Shown here piece by piece: positions 25,789-32,604 of a DNA stretch of 64,000 nt (position 1 is its first letter; every line of letters starts with the position of its first letter). Both the position numbers and the translations under genes were made by a program. The stretch covers positions 5,009,501 to 5,073,500 of the forward strand of contig NZ_CP023407.1 of the NCBI RefSeq assembly GCF_003665435.1, written 5' to 3'. This DNA comes from Streptomyces fungicidicus. GTDB lineage: Bacteria > Actinomycetota > Actinomycetes > Streptomycetales > Streptomycetaceae. Below the pieces are notes generated by a model that worked only from the letters and a program-made list of their open reading frames with translations, had not been told where the DNA came from and ran no database searches.

Positions 25789-27369
25789 ATGGCAGTGATG
25801 CGTCACCCCCGTCGAAGACTGGCCGCACTCGGCGCCGCCACCACCGCGGCCCTCGTGACGAGCCTCGTCTCCGCCCTCCCCGCCGGCGCGGCTCCGCCGG
25901 CCCCCGAAGGCCACGTGCAGTACGCGGGCGCCGCGAACGCCGTCGCCGGCAGCTACATCGTGACCCTGAAGGCGGACGGGGCCCGTTCCGGCTCCGCCGA
26001 GGGCCGTGCGCTGGCGAAGAAGTACGGCGCCGACATCGAGCGCACCTACACCAAGGCCCTCAACGGCTACGAGGTCGACGCCTCCGAGGCCGAGGCGAAA
26101 CGTCTCGCCGCCGACCCGGCCGTCGCCTCCGTGGTGCAGAACCGCACCCTCCACATCACCGGCACCCAGCCGAACCCGCCCTCCTGGGGCCTGGACCGGA
26201 TCGACCAGAAGAACCTCCCGCTGAACAGCTCCTACACGTACCCGGATTCGGCGGGCCAGGGCGTTACCGCGTACGTCATCGACACCGGCGTCCGCATCAC
26301 CCACAGCGACTTCGGTGGCCGTGCCTCCTACGGCTACGACGCCATCGACAACGACAACACCGCCCAGGACGGCCACGGCCACGGCACGCACGTCGCCGGC
26401 ACGGTCGCGGGCGGCTCCTACGGCGTCGCCAAGAAGGCGAAGATCGTCGGCGTCCGGGTGCTGAACAACTCCGGCTCCGGCACCACCGCCCAGGTGGTCG
26501 CCGGCATCGACTGGGTCGCGCGGAACGCGGTCAAGCCGGCCGTCGCCAACATGTCCCTCGGCGGGGGCGCGGACAGCGCCCTCGACACGGCCGTCCGCAA
26601 CGCCGTCGCCTCGGGCGTCACCTTCGTCGTCGCGGCCGGCAACGAGTCCACCGACGCCTCCACCAAGTCCCCGGCCCGGGTGACCGAGGCGATCACCGTC
26701 GGCGCCACCACGTCCGGCGACGCCCGGGCGAGCTACTCCAACTACGGCTCCGTGCTGGACCTCTTCGCGCCGGGCTCCTCCATCACCTCCTCGTGGAACA
26801 CCGGCGACACGGCCACCAACACCATCTCCGGCACGTCCATGGCGAGCCCGCACGTCGCCGGCGCGGCCGCCCTGCACCTGGCCGACAACCCCTCGGCCAC
26901 CCCCGCCCAGGTCTCCTCCGCGCTGACGTCCGCCGCCACCACCGGCGTCGTCGGCAGCCCGGGCAGCGGATCGCCCAACCGCCTGCTGTACGTCGGCGAC
27001 GGAGGCACCACCCCGCCTCCGACCGGTGACCGCTTCGAGAACACCGCCGACTACACCATCGCCGACAACAGCACCGTCGAGTCCCCGGTGACCGTCTCCG
27101 GCGTCTCCGGCAACGCGCCCTCGAACCTGGCCGTCGAGGTCGACATCACCCACACCTACATCGGTGACCTGCGGGTCCAGCTGGTCGCCCCCGACGGCAC
27201 GGTGTACACGCTGAAGGCGTACGGCACCGGCGGCAGCGCGGACGACATCCGCACCACCTACACCGTGGACGCCTCCTCCGAGACGGCCAACGGCACCTGG
27301 AAGCTGCGCGTCAGCGACAACGCGTGGTGGGACAGCGGGCGGCTGAACGGCTGGGCGCTGCAGTTCTAG
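25789..27369 (+). CDS. secreted subtilisin-like serine protease with P domain
   Basis: 526-residue S8 peptidase. Signal peptide (about 1-35, ending PAGAA), I9-type propeptide (about 52-123, SYIVTLKADG), then the catalytic domain with triad D165 (VIDTGV), H198 (HGTHVAG), S350 (GTSMASPH) and oxyanion N285 (AAGNES). A PPPTG linker near 408 leads to a C-terminal proprotein-convertase P domain with THTYIGDLRVQLVAPDG and GTWKLRVSDNA. ATG 25789 has an excellent AGGAGG upstream. It ends at a hairpin. Extracellular protein degradation; the released peptides suit the permeases further right. Confidence 0.95.
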   Translation: MAVMRHPRRRLAALGAATTAALVTSLVSALPAGAAPPAPEGHVQYAGAANAVAGSYIVTLKADGARSGSAEGRALAKKYGADIERTYTKALNGYEVDASEAEAKRLAADPAVASVVQNRTLHITGTQPNPPSWGLDRIDQKNLPLNSSYTYPDSAGQGVTAYVIDTGVRITHSDFGGRASYGYDAIDNDNTAQDGHGHGTHVAGTVAGGSYGVAKKAKIVGVRVLNNSGSGTTAQVVAGIDWVARNAVKPAVANMSLGGGADSALDTAVRNAVASGVTFVVAAGNESTDASTKSPARVTEAITVGATTSGDARASYSNYGSVLDLFAPGSSITSSWNTGDTATNTISGTSMASPHVAGAAALHLADNPSATPAQVSSALTSAATTGVVGSPGSGSPNRLLYVGDGGTTPPPTGDRFENTADYTIADNSTVESPVTVSGVSGNAPSNLAVEVDITHTYIGDLRVQLVAPDGTVYTLKAYGTGGSADDIRTTYTVDASSETANGTWKLRVSDNAWWDSGRLNGWALQF

Positions 27370-27388
27370 CCCCCGCGCCGCCCGGAGC

Positions 27389-27441
27389 GGAGCCCCCGCC
27401 CCGGACAGTGCCAACCGGGACCACTGTCCGGCGGGGGCTCC
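27389..27441 (+). terminator. terminator after subtilisin gene
   Basis: Arms 27389-27410 and 27422-27441 pair over 20 bp with a two-base bulge, loop about 11 bases. Confidence 0.75.
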
Positions 27442-27571
27442 GTCGGTGTCACCTGATGAGACAGCGCCCGAACCCCGGTGCCGTCCCGTCATGCTGGCAG
27501 GGAGCCCGGGGACGCCCGTCACCCGGGATTGCCATGCCCACGACAGTGACCCGCAACGGGGAGAAGAAGTC

Positions 27572-28543
27572 ATGTGCGACTCCTGCGCCTCGGCCGCCGC
27601 GGCCGAGGAAGCCCGTCCGCCCGCCCGCCTCTCCCGCCGCGGCCTGCTGGCCGGCGTGGGCCTGGGACTCGCTGTCCCGCTGGGGTGGGTGCCGGGGCTG
27701 ACGGCGACGGCCTCGGCCGCGTCGCTGAAGAACGGCGGCTGGTGCAACCCCGCCCTCGGCCGCTTCCCCGCCGGCGGTCACTACGGAGCGCCGCGGGGCG
27801 GGGGCCCGCACGCGGGCCAGGACATCACCAACACGACCGGCACCGCCGTCTACGCGGCGGCGGCCGGGACGGTGATCCGCCGTCAGTGGGGCGGCGGACT
27901 CGGCGGCCGGACCGGCAACGGCCTCGTCCTCTCGCACGGCGGCGGGCAGTACACGTACTACGGCCACCTCAGCGTGTACCGGGTCGGCCTCAACGCCACG
28001 GTCGCCGCCGGCCGGCGCATCGGTGACATGGGCGCGACCGGCAATGTGACCGGCCCCCACCTGCACTTCGAGGTGCACTCGGGCGGGCTCGGCCGCACCG
28101 TCGACCCGGTCTCCTTCATGGCCGGCCGGGGCGTGGACCTGGGCGGCGGCTGGTCCAGGATCGACCCCGGAGCGCGGGGCAGGAGGGTCGCCGCCATTCA
28201 GTACCTGATGACGCAGCGGGGCTACGGCCTGACCGCCGACGGGTACTACGGGCCGGTCTCCGCCGGCGCGGTGAAGCGGTTCCAGGCGGCCCGCGGGCTG
28301 GTCGCCGACGGCCAGGTCGGCCCCGCGACCTGGCCGCACCTGGTGTACACCCTCCGGCAGGGCCACGACGGACACCATGTCCGCGCCCTGCAGACGGTCC
28401 TCGACAAGCACGGCGCCGGACTCGTCGCCGACGGCGGCTTCGGCTCCGTGACGGCCTCCGCCGTCCGCGCGTACCAGAGCGTCAACCGGCTCGTCGTGGA
28501 CGGCGTGGCCGGCGCCGTGACCTGGCGGGCGCTCGTCGGCTGA
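27572..28543 (+). CDS. Tat-exported M23 (LytM) peptidase with two peptidoglycan-binding domains
   Basis: 323 residues. Twin-arginine signal S21-R-R-G-L-L26 with a cleavage region around TASAAS (46-51). Zinc metallopeptidase M23 domain with ligands H80 and D84 (GPHAGQDI) and H163/H165 (GPHLHFEVH). Two PG_binding_1 repeats follow, at about 200-260 (GLTADGYYGPVSAGAVKRFQ) and 265-323 (GLVADGGFGSVTASAVRAYQ). It probably cuts peptide cross-links in the wall. ATG 27572 has GAGAAGAAG just upstream; a longer open frame to 27446 would displace the signal peptide. Only a short gap separates it from the next gene, with a hairpin between. Confidence 0.93.
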   Translation: MCDSCASAAAAEEARPPARLSRRGLLAGVGLGLAVPLGWVPGLTATASAASLKNGGWCNPALGRFPAGGHYGAPRGGGPHAGQDITNTTGTAVYAAAAGTVIRRQWGGGLGGRTGNGLVLSHGGGQYTYYGHLSVYRVGLNATVAAGRRIGDMGATGNVTGPHLHFEVHSGGLGRTVDPVSFMAGRGVDLGGGWSRIDPGARGRRVAAIQYLMTQRGYGLTADGYYGPVSAGAVKRFQAARGLVADGQVGPATWPHLVYTLRQGHDGHHVRALQTVLDKHGAGLVADGGFGSVTASAVRAYQSVNRLVVDGVAGAVTWRALVG

Positions 28544-28560
28544 CCGGCCCGTCGCCGGGA

Positions 28561-28584
28561 ACACGCCCCGGGGACGGGGCGTGT
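28561..28584 (+). terminator. terminator after M23 peptidase gene
   Basis: ACACGCCCC (28561-28569) pairs with GGGGCGTGT (28576-28584), loop six bases. It lies just upstream of the -10 box at 28596. Confidence 0.7.
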
Positions 28585-28595
28585 CGCCCCGCGCT

Positions 28596-28601
28596 TACGA
28601 T
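28596..28601 (+). promoter_or_regulatory. -10 box of leaderless transcript
   Basis: TACGAT, seven bases, then GTG 28609. The ATG at 28600 overlaps the box and is therefore unlikely as start. Confidence 0.65.
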
Positions 28602-28608
28602 GCGCCTC

Positions 28609-29823
28609 GTGTCCATACCTCCGCCCTACGGGCCCCCGCACACCCCGGACCCGCAGGAACCCCAGGGCCCCCCGGGCCAGTACCCCGCCCACCAGGCCCA
28701 AGGCCCCTACCCGCCACCGCAGTTCCCCTACGGGGGACAGCCGGGCTTCGCGCCGTACGGGCTCTACGGGCCGTACGGGCCCCGTCCCCCGGCCGCCGTC
28801 AACGGTGTCGCCGTCGCCGCCCTCGTGCTGGGCGTGCTGTGCTTCCTGCCGGCCGTCGGGCTGGTCCTGGGGCTGGTGGCGCTGCGCCAGATCAAGCGGC
28901 GCGGTGAGCGAGGGCGGGGGATGGCGGTCGCCGGGGCGGTGCTGTCCTCGGCCGGACTCGCGCTGTGGGTGGCGGCGCTGTCCACCGGCGTCGCCTCCGA
29001 CGTCTGGGAGGGGCTGAAGGACGGCGCGCGCGGCGGCAGCGTCCTCGAGCTGGACAAGGGCGACTGCTTCAACTCGCCCGGCGGGCTGGGCGGCTGGACC
29101 ACCGACGCCGACCTGGTGCCCTGCGCGCGGGAGCACGACGGTGAGGTCTTCGCCGTGATCGACCTGCCCGACGGGGGCTACCCGGGCGACGACTCCCTCA
29201 CCGACACCGCCGACGAGCGGTGCTACGACCTCCAGGACGCCTACGTCATGGACGCCTGGGCGCTGCCCGGCCACGTGGACGTCTACTACCTCGTCCCGTC
29301 CCGCGTGAGCTGGCGTTACGGCGACCGCGAGATCACCTGCCTCCTGGGCAACCGGGACCCGGGGGGCACCCTCACCGGGTCGCTGCGCCGGGACGCGACG
29401 ACGCTCGACGCCCACCAGCTGGCGTATCTGGAGGCTGTGGCGGTGCTCAACTCCGCCATGGAGCAGGCCCCCGAGGCCGAGTCCGTCGAGGAGGACCTGC
29501 CGGGGCACCGGGAATGGGCGGAGAAGATCGCGGCGGCGCTCGGCGAGCAGACCGGGATGCTGCGCGAGCACGAGTGGCCGGCCGGGGCCCGGCAGCCGGT
29601 GCGGGAGCTGGCCGCCGGACTGGACGAGGCCCGGGAGGAGTGGACGAAGGCCGCCGGGGCCGACGACGTGGACACCTACTACGAGCACTACGACAGGGGC
29701 TGGGAGCTCACCGACCCCGAGGACTCGGTCACCGCGCGCGAGGCCCTGGGCCTGGCCACCACGCCGCCCGCGTACGACGAGGAGGCGGAGAACGACACCG
29801 GAGGCGGCGAAATGAAGGTGTGA
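28609..29823 (+). CDS. DUF4190 and septum-formation domain membrane protein
   Basis: 404 residues. Pro/Gly/Tyr-rich cytoplasmic N-terminus (1-60), then DUF4190 with two membrane helices (VAVAALVLGVLCFLPAVGLV and AVAGAVLSSAGLALWVAALS), and an extracellular septum-formation-type domain with paired cysteines (KGDCFNSP, LVPCAREHDGEVF, DERCYDLQ, ITCLLGN). The C-terminal third is a helical region. Related proteins are annotated from a link to septum formation in mycobacteria; no direct function is known. The start GTG 28609 is set by the leaderless promoter. Confidence 0.8.
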   Translation: MSIPPPYGPPHTPDPQEPQGPPGQYPAHQAQGPYPPPQFPYGGQPGFAPYGLYGPYGPRPPAAVNGVAVAALVLGVLCFLPAVGLVLGLVALRQIKRRGERGRGMAVAGAVLSSAGLALWVAALSTGVASDVWEGLKDGARGGSVLELDKGDCFNSPGGLGGWTTDADLVPCAREHDGEVFAVIDLPDGGYPGDDSLTDTADERCYDLQDAYVMDAWALPGHVDVYYLVPSRVSWRYGDREITCLLGNRDPGGTLTGSLRRDATTLDAHQLAYLEAVAVLNSAMEQAPEAESVEEDLPGHREWAEKIAAALGEQTGMLREHEWPAGARQPVRELAAGLDEAREEWTKAAGADDVDTYYEHYDRGWELTDPEDSVTAREALGLATTPPAYDEEAENDTGGGEMKV

Positions 29824-29912
29824 CGGCCGCCATAGCGGGGAGAAAGTGCCTGCGTAACCCCTCGCGCGGCAGATGTCATCACATCGAGTGATTCTCTGGC
29901 CTTTGCTTGCCC

Positions 29913-29955
29913 AGTACAACCTACGGTTGCCACGCTGTTGCTGTCTGTACAACCT
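29913..29955 (+). promoter_or_regulatory. two direct copies of GTACAACCT before gntR gene
   Basis: Copies start at 29914 and 29947, 33 bases apart (about three helical turns). The first continues into CAACC-TAC-GGTTG, a small dyad. Placement 15-57 bases before the start suggests an autoregulatory operator of the GntR protein. Confidence 0.55.
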
Positions 29956-29969
29956 GATGGGAGTGGCCC

Positions 29970-30722
29970 GTGACATTCGGTGAGCAGCCGGCGTACCTGC
30001 GTGTCGCGGGTGATCTCCGCAAGAAGATCGTCGACGGCCGGCTGCCGCCGCACACCCGGCTCCCCTCCCAGGCGAGGATCCGCGAGGAGTACGGCGTCTC
30101 GGACACCGTCGCGCTGGAGGCGCGCAAGGTGCTGATGGCGGAGGGGCTCGTCGAGGGCCGCTCCGGCTCGGGCACCTATGTGCGGGAGCGGCCGGTGCCC
30201 CGGCGGGTCGCCCGCTCCGGGTTCCGGCCCGAGCGGGGGGCCACGCCCTTCCGGCAGGAGCAGGCCGACGCGGGCGTGCGGGGCACCTGGGAGTCCCGCA
30301 GCGAGCGGGCGGAAGCCTCCGCCGCCGTCGCTGAGCGGCTCGGCATCGAGTCCGGGGACCCGGTGATGCGCACCAAGTACCTCTTCCGGGAGGCCGGGGA
30401 GCCGATGATGCTCTCCACCTCCTGGGAGCCGCTCGCCCTCACCGGCCGGACCCCGGTGATGCTGCCCGAGGAGGGCCCGCTCGGCGGCATGGGCGTCGTC
30501 GAGCGCATGCGCGCCATCGACGTGGTGGTGGACAACGTCACCGAGGAGGTCGGCGCCCGTCCCGGCCTCGCCGAGGAGCTGCTGCTGCTCGGCGGCGTCC
30601 CCGGACACGTCGTCCTGGTCATCCAGCGCACCTACTTCGCCTCCGGCCGCCCGGTCGAGACCGCCGACATCGTCGTCCCCGCCGACCGCTACCGGGCCGC
30701 CTACCACCTCCCGGTGAAGTAG
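29970..30722 (+). CDS. GntR/HutC-family transcriptional regulator
   Basis: 250 residues. N-terminal GntR winged helix (about 8-75: YLRVAGDLRKKIVDGRLPPH, LPSQARIREEYGVSDTVA, GLVEGRSGSGTYV) and a C-terminal UTRA effector domain (about 95-245: DPVMRTKYLFREAGEPMMLS, PADRYRAAYHLPVK). The recognition helix has SDTVALEARKVL where most members have TVR. GTG 29970, GGGAG about eight bases upstream. The small SPOR-like gene follows after 420 bases. Ligand unknown; probably a sugar phosphate or similar small molecule. Confidence 0.88.
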   Translation: MTFGEQPAYLRVAGDLRKKIVDGRLPPHTRLPSQARIREEYGVSDTVALEARKVLMAEGLVEGRSGSGTYVRERPVPRRVARSGFRPERGATPFRQEQADAGVRGTWESRSERAEASAAVAERLGIESGDPVMRTKYLFREAGEPMMLSTSWEPLALTGRTPVMLPEEGPLGGMGVVERMRAIDVVVDNVTEEVGARPGLAEELLLLGGVPGHVVLVIQRTYFASGRPVETADIVVPADRYRAAYHLPVK

Positions 30723-30731
30723 TCCGGGCCG

Positions 30732-30756
30732 CCCGCCCCGGCCGTACCGGGGCGGG
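30732..30756 (+). terminator. terminator after gntR gene
   Basis: CCCGCCCCGG (30732-30741) pairs with CCGGGGCGGG (30747-30756), loop CCGTA. Confidence 0.8.
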
Positions 30757-31142
30757 ATCCGCCCGCCCCGCCGCCCGCCGGCTCCCTGCTCACGCGCCCA
30801 TCCCCGGTGCCGTCGCGCGCCCTCGCACGCCCCCGCTCCGTGTCCGCCCCGGCGCGACGTGCCTCCCGCGACCGCCCCGGCGCCGTGGCAATCTGGCCGT
30901 TCTTCCAGGTCGACCCAGGAGTGCGGCGTACCGGGCGCCATGCCGCTGACCGGACCCGTCGGTGCTCCCGCACGGCGCGTCCACCACCGTGCGCCCCCCG
31001 CGTTCTGGCTGGTTGCGTACCTCTTTGTGAAAAGGCGTATTCGCTCAGTGAAGGTAAGGCGTAGGCTCGGGCATATGCGGACTGGGGTTTCCTTATCGGG
31101 CGGGGTGCGGCACCGGCCGCGGACGGGACGGAGAGGGGCGCG
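30757..31142. other. long intergenic region before SPOR-like gene
   Basis: 386 bases without a convincing gene. Its last 130 bases are the promoter region of the small downstream gene: a less GC-rich stretch (about 31010-31065) with the imperfect direct repeat GTGAAAAGGCGTA / GTGAAGGTAAGGCGTA. Frames open on either strand have no ribosome sites or family features. Confidence 0.6.
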
Positions 31143-31331
31143 ATGAACGACGGCACGGTGACTCTTCCCTGGCTCGTCGTGCGTCAGGACGACAACGGCA
31201 ATCGCTACCGGGTGGGCAGGTACGCGACCCGCGCCGAGGCCGAGCGGATCGCGGACAGCCTCGACGGGCGCGGACACCAGCAGCTCTACTGGGTCGAACG
31301 GGTGGGGCAGCACGGGACGACCGCCGGCTGA
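31143..31331 (+). CDS. small SPOR-like protein
   Basis: 62 residues with the beta-alpha pattern of a half SPOR repeat: WLVVRQDDNGNRYRVGRYAT, RAEAERIADSLDGRG, QLYWVERV. No signal or membrane segment, so it is cytoplasmic. GAGAGGGGCG lies directly before ATG 31143. Common in Streptomyces next to a GntR regulator; function unknown. Confidence 0.75.
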   Translation: MNDGTVTLPWLVVRQDDNGNRYRVGRYATRAEAERIADSLDGRGHQQLYWVERVGQHGTTAG

Positions 31332-31341
31332 CCGCCTCCCG

Positions 31342-31347
31342 TAGGCT
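31342..31347 (+). promoter_or_regulatory. -10 box of leaderless Nudix transcript
   Basis: TAGGCT, seven bases, ATG 31355, without a Shine-Dalgarno. Confidence 0.65.
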
Positions 31348-31354
31348 CCGGCGC

Positions 31355-31768
<414 letters not shown>

Positions 31769-31877
31769 AGCGCGACTGCGGCGCGCGGAGGCGGAGGTGA
31801 CGGTGCGTGGGCGCCTTCCCGCGCCGCACGTGCCGCGATGCGCCGCCGGGTGCGGTACTGCGTCCGGGATATCGGGT

Positions 31878-32339
31878 ATGGGCCCTTTAGCCCCATCAAA
31901 CCTGACATGGGGGGACACTCTCGGCCGGGAAGTGATCCGCGTGATGGACGCCGGCGGCGAGCGCGCCGCGTGGACCTTCCCCGCTGATCCGGGAGCCGTG
32001 CGCGCCGCCCGTGCCGCCGTCCGCGGCCAACTGGGCCTCTGGGACCTCGACAGCCTGGGCGACCTCACGGCCCTGCTGGTCAGCGAACTGGTCACCAACG
32101 CCCTGCGACACGCCACCGGCCCCATCGGCGTACGCCTCACCCGCCCCGCGCACGCCGGGGACGTCCTCCTGGTGGAGGTCTCCGACCCGCTGCCCGAACC
32201 TCCGCGCCGGCGTGCCGCCCGGCCCGAGGACGAGAGCGGACGCGGACTGCAGCTGCTGGCCTCGGCCTCCCACCGCTGGGGCACCCGGCCGGGCGCCGGC
32301 GGGAAGACCGTGTGGTTCGAACTCGCGGTGCCGAGATGA
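31878..32339 (+). CDS. stand-alone HATPase (anti-sigma-type kinase)
   Basis: About 153 residues, single GHKL kinase domain of the SpoIIAB/RsbW class common in Streptomyces. N-box LLVSELVTNALRHATG, G1 box region VEVSDPLPEPPRRR and G2 ESGRGLQLLASASHRWG, end KTVWFELAVPR. It is strikingly similar to the C-terminal HATPase of the next gene. ATG 31878 is one possible start; ATG 31944 (MDAGGERAAWTF) would place the protein start closer to the domain. Neither has a strong ribosome site. Partner sigma or STAS protein is not in the window. Confidence 0.8.
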   Translation: MGPLAPSNLTWGDTLGREVIRVMDAGGERAAWTFPADPGAVRAARAAVRGQLGLWDLDSLGDLTALLVSELVTNALRHATGPIGVRLTRPAHAGDVLLVEVSDPLPEPPRRRAARPEDESGRGLQLLASASHRWGTRPGAGGKTVWFELAVPR

Positions 32340-32604
32340 GCCCTCGCACGCCCGTTCACGGTGTACGCGGCCGCCTGTTCCGTCCAGTGACCGGTACCGC
32401 GCGGCGGTGGTTGCCGAAGAGGGGGTTCGACGACGTGTCCGCTGGTTAGAAGACTGGGAGTGTTCTCACGGCGTGGACCGAAAAGCATCGGGATCGTGCT
32501 GTGATCGTGAACACCGTGTTGTGCGGCGCCGTAGTGCTGGATACTGCGGGCAGCCGCCCCCGGTGACCGGTGCCGGACGCGGTGAGCTGGAGGGGACGGT
32601 TCGC

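Noticed and set aside
13612..29969. Mobile island or prophage
   Set aside because: No integrase, transposase, phage or conjugation gene, no tRNA and no flanking direct repeat could be seen, and base composition is uniform apart from short operator regions.
31855..31880. SigB-type promoter (GGGTAT at 31874) before the lone HATPase
   Set aside because: No GNNT -35 element is found at the required 14-16 base distance.
32011..32604. Upstream extension of the PAS-GAF-PP2C protein
   Set aside because: It overlaps the HATPase gene out of frame. GTG 32605 has a good GGAGGGG and the first PAS domain begins after it.
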